In this document: positions 1-10,700 of the stretch, piece by piece | How the letters are laid out: each line of letters opens with the position of its first letter | How positions within the stretch are numbered: position 1 is the first letter of the stretch | Assembly (NCBI GenBank): GCA_014843695.1 | Contig: CM026390.1 | Span: forward strand, 100,579,200-100,643,199 | Source: Archivesica marissinica | Lineage: Eukaryota; Mollusca; Bivalvia; Venerida; Vesicomyidae | Length of the DNA stretch: 64,000 nt | Direction of reading: 5' to 3' | Made by a program: the position numbers and the translations under genes | The notes under the pieces: generated by a model | What the model saw: only the letters and a program-made list of their open reading frames with translations | The model's database searches: none | What the model was told of the DNA's origin: nothing

Positions 1-126
1 GCTACCACTGAGCTACGACGACTTCCATGAGGTTGTTAGTTCGAACCTCGCCAGAACCACGATGGTGACGTATTTAGGCAAGACATTAAACTCCACGTTC
101 CCTCTTCTCTCTCCTTCATGTTGGGA
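1..126 (+). repeat. Partial tRNA-derived SINE (family B-like)
   Basis: The stretch has a B-box-like 'gttcgaacctcgccagaac' followed by 'taggcaagacattaaa' and 'cctcttctctctccttcatg', the same order as the better copy at 18465-18690. The head is damaged and the window edge cuts it. It is a degenerate SINE fragment, not a tRNA gene. Confidence 0.5.
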
Positions 127-138
127 TCGATTAAACTA

Positions 139-395
139 ATGACTTAAATATTTTGTGTTTTACGTTTATTTGTCGTCGCTACCGGTTGCCCATATGAGCG
201 ATGCCTCCTGAAGAGATTAGTCATTTTAGATTGATTTTTGTAGGATAGTGCAATGATACAGACAGTGACCCATTCCAGAGTCTTCTCTGGTTCTTTTATT
301 ACGTGCACGGTGTACAGCACCGACACGAGACCTCGGTTTAACGTCCCATCTGAAATACTGTTAATTTTATTAGGGTCAGACGGGGGATCGAACCA
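139..395 (-). repeat. SINE family A, minus strand
   Basis: Read on the minus strand it shows the shared body of family A: 'cagatgggacgttaaaccg', the GGTCTCGTGTCGGTGCT region, 'ggaggcgtcgctcatatggg' (here gcatcgctcatatggg) and the tail 'cgataaataaacgtaaaac'. Copies also lie at 17719, 19018, 29061, 31084 and 45197. The head includes 'ggttcgatcccccgtctgac', a tRNA B box. The SINE superfamily is not assigned. Confidence 0.75.
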
Positions 396-431
396 CACAC
401 ACAACACACCACCACCACCACACACACACCC
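393..431. repeat. CA-rich microsatellite
   Basis: A run of CA and CCA units follows directly on the SINE head. It is simple sequence with no coding meaning. Confidence 0.8.
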
Positions 432-432
432 A

Positions 433-969
433 CTGATAACATTTGAAGTTTTACATAAACGTAGCAATCTTAACCCATTCTTCCACATTATAATTTGAAT
501 AATTATTCAGTCAGTAAACAGTGGGTTTTATTTGCAATGCAACAACCTAAACGTGAAAGCACGTCATTCCTGAATCTGTTCGCCACGCCCGAGTACATTC
601 GGAACTTGTCGCTTTCTATCGGCAATCAGACCAAACATCTAAAACAGATGTTTCATCATCCGTTGTTGCGTCACACATGCTTTTGTTTACATATGTTTGG
701 TGATAAACAAATGGCGCATACGACGGTGCTATATTTAATTGATTTTGTTCATTTCTGTGAAATATTTGGATATTATTATACACAGTCGTTGGAAATTATA
801 TTCTTAATTTTGTTATTTATATTTGCCAATTGTGACCCCCATCAAAACAAAACATGTTGGTATTTACAATACTGCCATAATTTCCAGACTATTCAATGGC
901 ATACCTACCACTTCTATAAATCATCCCTTTAAAGCCATTATTTGCGAAATTCAAGGGAAACTCTTAATA
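433..969. other. No gene recognised
   Basis: An open frame of 145 codons starts at 495 on the plus strand. It has no recognisable domain, no convincing splice signals and a composition like the surrounding AT-rich DNA. I treat it as chance. Confidence 0.5.
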
Positions 970-1109
970 GTTATGGTCTCCTTGTTAAAATGTTTCAAGA
1001 TCTTGTCATACTATTAAGATACTATACTAAGACACTATTAATGTATGTAACTACTATCTCTTAAACAAGTAGAATACTAGCAGTTTTTGATAAAACGGAG
1101 ACCATAACT
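970..1109. mobile_element. Short inverted-repeat element (MITE-like)
   Basis: The left end 'gttatggtctcc' is matched by 'ggagaccataac' at the right end, about 140 bp apart, enclosing AT-rich sequence. Terminal inverted repeats this short around a tiny non-coding interior suggest a small non-autonomous DNA transposon. No clear target duplication is seen. Confidence 0.45.
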
Positions 1110-1347
1110 CAGTACACTAAGCATAAATCGGACCCATTTCAAACCAGTTCAAGACCATGTGGCCATATAAACTTAAATTCTCAGTTTTGTTTACTACAGT
1201 TGAATATATGAAATATTATATCTATTCTGCAAATAAGGTGACAATTCCTAAATGTGTTACTATGTCGATCTTGTGCATTAACGAAAGTGTAAAAGATCCT
1301 TCAGAATTATGATTGTATGCATGCTTGATGAATATTGGTGGGGATGC

Positions 1348-1878
1348 TTAAAGCGACACTACATCGGTGAAAAAGCAAATTTATACAGAATGTAATTTCC
1401 TATTTTATGGTATAAGTTTCCCCCAAATATTTGCCTCAAAAACTGAATATTTCAATAATAAACAAGCGTCGTATACGCGGTTTGTTGACATAACAAAATA
1501 ATGTAAACATGGTCAACATACATGCGTAATACAACCTGTGTATCCCGAATAACGAGATTTATGGTACAGATTTACCGTTATATCTCACATTTGTGCCTAT
1601 GCATATTTCTTTGTAGACTAATCTTAGTTAAATTTATTATCTCTAAACGACAGTATCACGCATTTAGTATTGACTAAAATGACAAAGAAATGTCAATTCA
1701 GGAACATGGATGACCGGTATATGAAATCCTACATTCACTTTTGAAAGTTTGTAGACCACAAACACACTGTTTATTCAATATTTGTGTTTAAATGTATTTG
1801 GAAGAATTTGTAGTAGCAATGCATTTATACATGAACAATGCATTTCTTTGGCTTTTTGCGATGTGATTGTCGCTTTAA
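1348..1878. mobile_element. MITE family C, copy 1 (531 bp, TTAA ends)
   Basis: The element begins TTAA-AGCGACACTACATCG and ends with the inverted counterpart 'cgatgtgattgtcgct' followed by TTAA. A second copy of exactly the same length lies at 13335-13865 and aligns along its whole length. The TTAA duplication is the signature of piggyBac-type transposition. There is no transposase, so it is non-autonomous. Confidence 0.75.
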
Positions 1879-2351
1879 GGTCAATGTGAGGAGATTCAAT
1901 ACTTACTGTTTCATGGCACAACAGAAACTTGAAAACGGTGTCAATCAAGACTAAAAGGTCGCACATCCAGAACAAACAACAATTGCTTTCAGCTGTTTAA
2001 TTGACATCGACTTTTAACAAACTTGTATACAATTAAATATCCTATGAAATGTAGGGAACAATTTTATCTTCAACACATCTATTATAGTGTCCAAAAACAA
2101 CTGGAATCAACAGTGTATGTCTCAGTAATACATCCATGTTTATTATTCTATTCAAGTATATAATGATCTGCCAGCTCGAAGACACTAAGTGAGCGATCGA
2201 AGGTTACCTAGCCATTGGGGCTTGACACATACACGTCTCATATTACGGATAAGTTTGGATTTGAAAGGGTAAATTTTGATAATAACAGCATGTTTCGGCT
2301 GTGAACTTAAAACATGTAAATTAAGACTAGACTCAAGCACAGGTCCTCAAA
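1879..2351. other. No feature recognised
   Basis: AT-rich unique-looking DNA between a MITE and a SINE. I see no exon, RNA gene or clear repeat in it. Confidence 0.5.
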
Positions 2352-2367
2352 TACCTCTAGGTATAGT

Positions 2368-2590
2368 TTATACAATTTTTTTTAGCTCGATTGCGAAACA
2401 AGTTCTTATAACTTATATTAAATCACTCTCGAGACCTCATTCCTGATGGAATCCATCGCCATGAGGGAGAGAGAAGAGGCATATGGTATTTAAATGTCTT
2501 GCCTAAGGACACAATCGTAACGGCTCCAGTGGGGCTCAAACTCCGGGCCTTTCACACGTGAAGCGAACGCTACAACTGAGCTATCACGAC
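2368..2590 (-). mobile_element. SINE family B, minus strand, with target duplication
   Basis: On the minus strand: tRNA-like head 'gtcgtgatagctcagttgta', B box, 'aggcaagacatttaaat', 'cctcttctctctccctcatg' and a 3' end with 'cgcaatcgagctaaaa'. It is flanked by a perfect 16-bp direct repeat, 'tacctctaggtatagt', at 2352-2367 and 2591-2606, the target site duplication of LINE-driven insertion. Confidence 0.85.
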
Positions 2591-2605
2591 TACCTCTAGG
2601 TATAG

Positions 2606-2986
2606 TGACAATAGTAGGTGAAGTATAGGTGAAGGTACAGATAGTATAGGTGAAGGTACAGATAGTATATGTGAAGGTACAGATAGTATAGGTGAAGGTA
2701 CAGATAGTATAGGTGAAGGTACAGATAGTATAGGTGAAGGTACAGATAGTATAGGTGAAGGTACAGATAGTATAGGTGAAGGTACAGATAGTATAGGTGA
2801 AGGTACAGATAGTATAGGTGAAGGTACAGATAGTATAGGTGAAGGTACAGATAGTATGGGTGAAGGTACAGATAGTATAGGTGAAGGTACAGATAGTATA
2901 TGTGAAGGTACAGATAGTATAGGTGAAGGTACAGATAGTATATGTGAAGGTACAGATAGTATAGGTGAAGGTACAGATAGTATACA
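2606..2986. repeat. 21-bp minisatellite, about 18 copies
   Basis: The unit is 'ggtgaaggtacagatagtat' plus one base, repeated head to tail with single-base variants. It starts next to the right-hand target duplication of the adjacent SINE. Because 21 is divisible by three, open frames run through it on both strands. They are artefacts. Confidence 0.95.
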
Positions 2987-3224
2987 ATGTACTTCCATTT
3001 TGTATTTCTTCCCAAAAGTTCCATTCACTATTAACAATAAATCATTCTTCAATGATGGTTGTTGTTGTCAATGTGGGTTTTACAGCACTCCACAAAGTTC
3101 AGGTAACATGACCACAAATATGACTGAAGGTCATGGTTCCACAATGCATTTACATCAACATAAAAATATGAGACATCATGACATCTATTGAAATATAACA
3201 TAAGAAAGTTTATCTAACAATATT
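2987..3224. other. Unique spacer, possible His/Met-rich chance frame
   Basis: A plus-strand frame ending at 3191 contains a His/Met-rich stretch. Its upstream part is the minisatellite and no splice acceptor-donor pair supports an exon. No function is proposed. Confidence 0.4.
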
Positions 3225-3226
3225 TA

Positions 3227-3577
3227 GAGTGGTGGAACCTATGCTCGGTGTATATCCCACATATAGAGTGGTGGAACCTATGCTCGGTGTATATCCCACA
3301 TATAGAGTGGTGGAACCTATGCTCGGTGTATATCCCACATATAGAGTGGTGGAACCTATGCTCGGTGTATATCCCACATATAGAGTGGTGGAACCTATGC
3401 TCGGCGTATATCCCACATATAGAGTGGTGGAACCTATGCTCGGTGTATATCCCACATATAGAGTGGTGGAACCTATGCTCGGTGTATATCCCACATATAG
3501 AGTGGTGGAACCTATGCTCGGCGTATATCCCACATATAGAGTGGTGGAACCTATGCTCGGTGTATATCCCACATATC
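3227..3577. repeat. 39-bp tandem array made of a transposon terminal repeat
   Basis: Nine head-to-tail copies of a 39-bp unit consist of the MITE terminal repeat 'gagtggtggaacctatgctc' plus 'ggtgtatatcccacatata'. Copy 2 of the MITE has a single such end, so the array arose by duplication inside copy 1. Frames stay open because 39 is a multiple of three, with no protein implied. Confidence 0.9.
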
Positions 3578-4126
3578 ATGGCCTATAAAAAAAGCTAAAT
3601 GCATTTGCTGTAATTATTATTTTCTTAAGTCGTGAACACAAATTTTAGCTTCATTACGTGACCATGCGCCTCAATACAGCTATCGCAACGGCACCTGTGT
3701 CCATGGGGAACTAGATACTTTAGGTCACGTATGCACGGCGTACATGAATAGTTTATATATGCACGGGTAAATGCTGAATATATTATTTTGACTTAGTAAC
3801 ATCAATAACTAACTAATATTACAAACTTTTTTCTGGTTATTTGTACATTTCCCCCCAATTTGGATAGCTACCTGAAATGCTCATAAACTGCATCATTTTG
3901 GTGGAAAAAAATCAATCTCCCAACAAGTTGTCTGTTTATATTCTGCTACTGAACCAGTCAGGTGACAGTTGCATTAGGCTACCGGTACGCACAACGGAAT
4001 GCTATTGAACCATGCTTCACCTGTGTCAGCGAAAATATTTTAAAACTATTAAATATTTTAAATACGGATGTAAGTGGAAAAAATAAGTCGAGCACAGGAA
4101 TACGCCGAGCATAGGTTCCACCACTC
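3227..4126. mobile_element. MITE family A, copy 1, with amplified left end
   Basis: The element is bounded by TA dinucleotides (3225-3226, 4127-4128). Its left end 'gagtggtggaacctatgctc' is mirrored at the right end by 'gagcataggttccaccactc', so the terminal inverted repeats are at least 27 bp. The interior matches copy 2 at 14354-15645 ('gcgcctcaatacagctatcg', 'cacctgtgtccatggggaac'). A TA target and inverted repeats fit the Tc1/mariner-like class. No transposase is present. The left terminal repeat has been expanded into a tandem array (see next entry). Confidence 0.8.
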
Positions 4127-4241
4127 TAATATGGTATTAAAGCGCAATATGATTACAAGTTCAAAATCTGACCAGAAATTAAAAGTTGCAGAACAACAGC
4201 ATGCTCGACTATTCGAAGAACATGCAAGTTGAAAAATCTCT

Positions 4242-4558
4242 TTAACCTTTTCCCTCATAGAAGCACCTCTTGACGCCATTACCAATACGACATACATTGA
4301 TAATGTAGTAGCTAATCCAATGTTTATAATAAAGACTCGAATTTCATGTAGTTCCAGTAATATCTATGGAGGTGGGATAGATATGGCGACTATTTATCCA
4401 CTGCATGATAGCTAAATGGCTGTCGTTTGTATGGAGATATAATACATGTAGTATATTAACCTACTTATCCACTGCATGATTGCTAAATGGCTGTCGTTTG
4501 TATGGAGATATAATACATGTAGTATATTAACCTAAATCTCTATGAAGGAAAAGGTTAA
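4242..4558. mobile_element. MITE family B, copy 1, with internal 71-bp duplication
   Basis: TTAA at 4242 and 4555 bracket inverted ends 'ccttttccctcatagaag' and 'ctctatgaaggaaaagg'. An inverted copy lies at 10048-10276. A 71-bp block beginning 'tccactgcatgat' is present twice in tandem (4397 and 4468), and the second copy of the element has it once. TTAA suggests piggyBac-type mobility. Confidence 0.7.
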
Positions 4559-5516
4559 ATAAAACATTCAACCTGGATATTCCTTTGGGGGGGGGGTCGA
4601 CGAGTGGCATCTCATTTGAAGGCAACAACCATAATCATTCTGCTATGGAGGCCCCAACCTACATGGATAGCGATTCTGGTGCAGGCACTGCACGGAATAT
4701 AATAACTTCATTCTTTGAGGCAATGAAGTTATATATGACTTAGAGTGGAGAAATTTCATTTATAATCTAAACTACCTGTTGTATGTAAACTATGGCAAGA
4801 ATCATGACTGGAACAGCAATATATTTTGTTCTGATTACCAAAAATGGCAAAAAGATATTAAAATGGTTTGGCCACATAAAACCGACAACAAAAGTGGAAA
4901 CTATTAATTAGTACAACTAGTAAACACTGTACTACACAACTACACTAGCCATTGCACAAACTTTTGATTTTAATTCTAATGCTTCAATATTTATGTCAAT
5001 ACAATTTAAAAAGTCATATTAAGATTGTCTGCTATAACCGCCTGAATAAGCATTGTATATTACAACATGGAATACTATCACAAATATACAATCCACAGCT
5101 CTATCTGAGCAAATAATGCTGACGTTTTAATAAATGAACAAGATTTATAAGAGAAAGTACACACAATGTACTTAAATTTCAAACCAAGGTCATTGTGAAT
5201 TTGACCCATAACCCACAAACCCAAAAATAGTGACCAATGAGCAGAAACAAAAATAATGTATCCCCTCCGAATAACATTCACATCCAGGACCATTAGATTA
5301 TTTAATAATCCAGAAAATAATTTCATTATACATGTAGATAGATATAGAGGGTGACCTAATTAGTTCTGAAATAATCCTCAACAGGGACCTAAGATGTACA
5401 TTACTGTTTGCTCGGCATTTTGATGATAAAATAGAAATGGGTCTACAACTGCTGATGACATCGTAATAGTCCATCAGACTCTGTCAAGGCTAGTAAAAAT
5501 AACTCAGGGGAGGTAA
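4559..5516 (-). other. Likely 3' flank and 3' UTR of the DYDC1-like gene
   Basis: The DYDC1-like stop codon is at 5517-5519, so transcript end sequence should lie here. I see no canonical AATAAA on the minus strand close to the stop. The stretch contains a run of nine G at about 4588 and otherwise plain AT-rich sequence. Confidence 0.35.
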
Positions 5517-5672
5517 CTATGTGGCCTCTTCTGCAGGCTGCTCTGTTTGTTCTGGTTCTACTGTGGGTTCTTCTTCAGTTTTAGTTTCTTCTCCTTTCGG
5601 TTCTTCCATTTGAGGTTCTTCCTGAGTAGTTGCCTCCCCTTCTGGCACATCTGCATTGGTCTTATCCTCCTC
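5517..5672 (-). CDS. DYDC1: DYDC1-like exon 4 (C-terminal, acidic tail)
   Basis: The acceptor is 'cttctacattcag' ending at 5673, and the exon opens in phase 0 with EEDKTNADV. It encodes 51 residues very rich in Glu, Pro and Thr and ends at TAG (5517-5519). Such tails are poorly conserved, so membership rests on strand, phase and composition matching the preceding exon. Confidence 0.7.
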   Translation of the reverse strand, partial: EEDKTNADVPEGEATTQEEPQMEEPKGEETKTEEEPTVEPEQTEQPAEEAT

Positions 5673-7759
5673 CTGAATGTAGAAGATGAAGTAGAGCACA
5701 CAGAGGATTCATGCTTCACTTGCACAATGGTCAGTTTAACGACTAACGAGAACACAAACATGGTGGACAAGAAAGCACACAACTTGTGAACCAGTATGCA
5801 TACCATTCTAACCCGCATACCATTCTAACCCGCATACAATTCTAACCCGCATACCATTCTAACCCGCATACAATTCTAACCCGCATACAATTCTAACCCG
5901 CATACAATTCTAACCCGCATACAATTCTAACCCGCATACAATTCTAACCCGCATACAATTCTAACCCGCATACAATTCTAACCTGCTTACAATTCTAACC
6001 CGCATACAATTCTAACCCGCATACAATTCTAACCCGCATACAATTCTAACCCGCATACAATTCTAACCCGCATACAATTCTAACCCGCATACAATTCTAA
6101 CCTGCTTACAATTCTAACCCGCATACAATTCTAACCCGCATACAATTCTAACCCGCATACAATTCTAACCCGCATACAATTCTAACCCGCATACAATTCT
6201 AACCCGCATACAATTCTAACCTGCTTACAATTCTAACCGTAGCATCAAACTCAAAGGTATACTTATCATTACCAACATGTTTCAAATTAAAATGTGCACA
6301 TGCATTAATCCACATGCTAAATTAACTACATTGCATGTATTTATAGGTTGAAACTGAAGATGAATTTGATAATAACATTTTTAAAAATATAACTTTATTA
6401 TAGCATAATATATTATTAAACATTTACAGATACAAATGTATCTGTAAGTACAATGACAAAACACATACAACAAACAAAGAATAATAATAATAAAGATTTC
6501 ACAATTAACATTTTCGCTCAAAATTGAATAAAACATTAAATGCTCATTAACTTCCTGAAATGAAACCCTAATGTTATGGTTCTACAGTATAATATGGTGT
6601 GTGTGCTCATTCAAATGTGTGACGATGTCTGACGAAATGGAGCCAAATATGGCAAACTAAATATTGAGATATAGATTCTAGTGCTTGCAAAAGCAAAATA
6701 AACATGGACAAAAATGTGAAAAAGTAAGGAGATGCCCTCATAGTCCAATAGACGCATGCTTGAAAAGCTCAATTCTTATGTGAAGTTTGAGTTCAAGATT
6801 AGTGTAATAAGTAGGAAATAACATGAATCAATGCAAGAATTCCACATATTCTCTCTATTGTATAGGTATATAACTATATAATGAAGAATGAGGTGGTACC
6901 CACTTCCTAGCTTCCAACCTGGATGTAACTGTAGATGATATAAAGTAAAATAAAGTAAAGTGCTTGTTTATTATAGTGTCAGGGCCAGCCATTTCTGACT
7001 TATGAGACACCTCTTTTTATGAACATCAGTACTTCTCTAATCCTATGCTTGTATGCCTGCATGGTGCCAGGCGATCGGTAACCATTATTTAACTAGCTGG
7101 CGGCTCACCAACTGGCCATATCAGAACGAACCCCTGACAAGGTTTGAACCTTCGACCTCCCGCCGCGTAGACAGACGCCTTTACCACTAGGCCACAGTGA
7201 CCGATATACATTGTGCACAAGAAAGGTATGATCCATTACCAATGGCTATAATGCATGCATATATTTATGATTAAGAGTCTAATTATGACAAAATTATATC
7301 CCTACTGAGGTAGGACATGTGCAGATGAATAATAACTGGTTTGAGATGAATACATTTTAAACAAAGTACAGTATATCATTATAACAGCCAATCCTATGTG
7401 ACCTCATTATTGAGGGATCACGACGGATGGATGGCTGTAGTTATATGCGGCAAAACTGGTTTTAAAGGACATTTTTTGAAGTTTCTATATAAAGGAGCAT
7501 TCAGGGGCCAGAACTCTATACGAGCTGTCCAATCCAGACAAAACTTTCATTGACACATCCCACTACATATTTTTGCCAAGTATCATTGAAATTCAACCAA
7601 TTATAGTATTATTATTAGGTATGACCCCAGAATAATTGTATGATGAACATGAACAGAAAATGCCAATATATTCATCTGCTTTTGAAACAGGATAACAATG
7701 TTTCGTTTTCATAAAAGTATTGAAACAAAGGAACTGTTAAAATATGATTAAACAGAGAA

Positions 7760-7799
<40 letters not shown>

Positions 7800-10700
7800 C
7801 CATTGCCGAACATTTGCAATGTGAAACTGTGCTGAATACTCACTGTTACTAATAGATCTGTAAACAAGTAGCAAAATAATTAATCAAAGAAGAAGATTTC
7901 ATCATAATTGATCTAGTACTGCATATAAAAAGAATACAAACACCGATTTCCTCCACAGTTTTACAGAATTCAAGATTTCTTAAATGAACCGAATCAGTAG
8001 ATGTATTATGATTGTGTGACATTTATGGAAAATTGAATTTCTATCATCACGTCTGATCTTAAAAACACAAGTGTTATGAAACTGTACACAATGTCTGAGT
8101 TAAGACAGACGACATTGTACATGCGACAAACCTCTATGACACGATTGTTTTATCAAATGACCATTAAAAATCCCATCCGAACATTTTTACTATATAAATA
8201 CATTTCATTAAACGATTTTTCATAATGTGGCCAGCAGCTAAATAAAATCCAGCCCAGCAAGCTAAATTATATCTATTAAAAGTTTGTCTACGAAACTCAA
8301 CAAAATTACACTTGACCATTGTGATTTTACACCTGTCTGAATTAGCGAGTGCGTTTTGCACATGTATTGTATTGACCATCGCAACCTGTCAATGAAACTT
8401 ATTGATAATCCAATCGACATTTCATATGTCCCTCAAGTAATGCTTATATTCCAAATCTGGCGTGTTAAACATTCCGGGGGAAAAAAAAAAAAGTAATCTA
8501 CAGATTTGAGACAAGTATTTGATTTTAATGTATGTGTAGTTTGCATTTCTGGAAATACCATAATTATTAAATTTATAGCGGGTCGATATGCTTGATATGC
8601 TTTCCGTTCTTTTCCTGTTTTAATTCACACAGTGCTTGAATCTTATTCTAGAACTTCTCAACTTAAACCGACGTCACTATACTCTATATGAACCAATCTA
8701 GAAATGAAATGACAAGGTCACGCCTGACTGACATGTTCTTACTTTCCATATTTGCGAGGATGTAAACATGGCCAATTTTGGACACACATCATTCTAGACG
8801 ATTTAACCGAACAATCATAGATATTTTCTCGTTTCACTTTTAGTGCCGCTAATATCATATATGTGTGTCCAGAGAAGTCACAGATAAAAATTAATGAAAG
8901 TATTTTCTATTAAAAATGTGTTGCATTGCATTAAGCTTAGAGAAGTCACGATTATGAATGAGGGTATTTTCCTGATACAACCAATTCCAGTGTCATATTG
9001 CATTCAGTGCTGTCCTTGCATTATGGGAATTCGAAGCACAAAAGTGTGATGCCCCGATTGAGATGACAACGATGAAGAATATTATAGCAGTCGTTGCTAC
9101 AATAGCAAAAATCTTAGCATGATCAAAATTACGTATGTCTTATCAAAACCAATATTATACAACCAACCCATTGTTGAGATAATTAATCCTTTCTCATCTA
9201 TCTTCCGTTAATGTCGAACCCCTCGCAGGGACGTAGACATGTCACAGGTACAGTAATAATTGAAGTTGTGCAATATCTACGAAGGTGTAGTTTATGACGT
9301 GTAGTTTTCGGATAGAGCTATTTTTACGACAACTTGAATGCAAAAAATTGTCATATATGATGATAAACAATGTACATTTTACAATATACATACATGTGCT
9401 ATCATCATGTATCTCATGAAATGTGTTGAATGCAATATCAACAGTTCAACATATATTACCAAAATTGATTAAGAGACCATTCCATAAAGAGACCATGTGT
9501 TGACAAACCCTTGAGGTCATTTAATGTTGATTGTATTACAACTGTGTTTACCTGTGTATCAGCTGGTTCCTCTGGCTTCTCTTCACTGGCAGTAGTTACT
9601 GTTTTAGCTTCATCGGATGGTTCCTGTGCTTCCATTACAACAGGAAGCTTAGTTGGTGATGTGTTCTCCTTCTTTGCTCTTTCCTCTTCTTGCTGCAAGC
9701 AAACAGTAGGATATTACTAGCCTGGGAACAGGCGTTGATATATTTTGCCTGATCAGTCATATAAATATAGTTTAATACCGAGATCATTAATTGGGCCGTA
9801 TTGAGTTTCTGATAATATCAATGTCATTTTGCCAGAAGTAAATTGGTGAAAAATCGACAGACTAGAACGCAGGCTAGCATATTGCAGCAGACAAGCAGTA
9901 ACAGCGTAGCATCTATTGAAAGCATACTGCTATACACGAATATACTTGTGCAAGTGCATGTACAGTGCATGCTCTATGAAGAAATAACTGTCTTAGATCA
10001 TAAAAGTGTAACGGCAAAATTTGTATGTGTATATGAGTCAAGAACCGTTAACCCTTTCCTTCATAGAGATTTAGGTTAATAAACTATTATATCTCCATAC
10101 AAATGACAGTCATTTAGCCATCATGCAGTGGATAAGTAGTCCCACCTCCATAGATATTACTGGGACTACATGAGATTCTGGCTTTTATTATGAACATTGG
10201 TTTGACTACTACATTGTCAATGTATGTCGTATCGGTAATGGCATCAAGAGGTGCTTCTATGAGGGAAAGGGTGTTATATTACAAATTATAACATTTATTT
10301 TTGAGTGTTTTTGAAGTTACATTTACTGTATTTACTAGAGTAAGACATATAATAATAAAATATAATGAAACATCTGCCGCGAGATCAATGTTTAAACTTT
10401 ATTTATTTTACAACGATTGCGAAGCAAGTTCTAACAACTTATATTAATCACTTTCGTTGGCACGGATGAATGCGTAAATGTGGTCATTCGTGTGGGAGGA
10501 TACTGGAGTACCCGGAGAAAACCCACCTGTCCGATCTGGTGACCATTGGAGAAGAATTAATATAGATAGATAGGTCGAAGGATCGAACTTGGGTTGCATT
10601 GGTGAGAGGCAAGCGCGATAACCACATCGCTAATCGAACAGCTGAGATCAATAAGATTCTGAGCGACTTCACATACGTTATGTCACACATTTCACCTACT

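Noticed and set aside
495..932. 145-codon open frame on the plus strand
   Set aside because: No domain, no splice signals, composition as intergenic DNA; likely chance.
3060..3191. His/Met-rich peptide suggesting a copper-transporter N-terminus
   Set aside because: No acceptor-donor structure, upstream frame is minisatellite, and no further exon was found.
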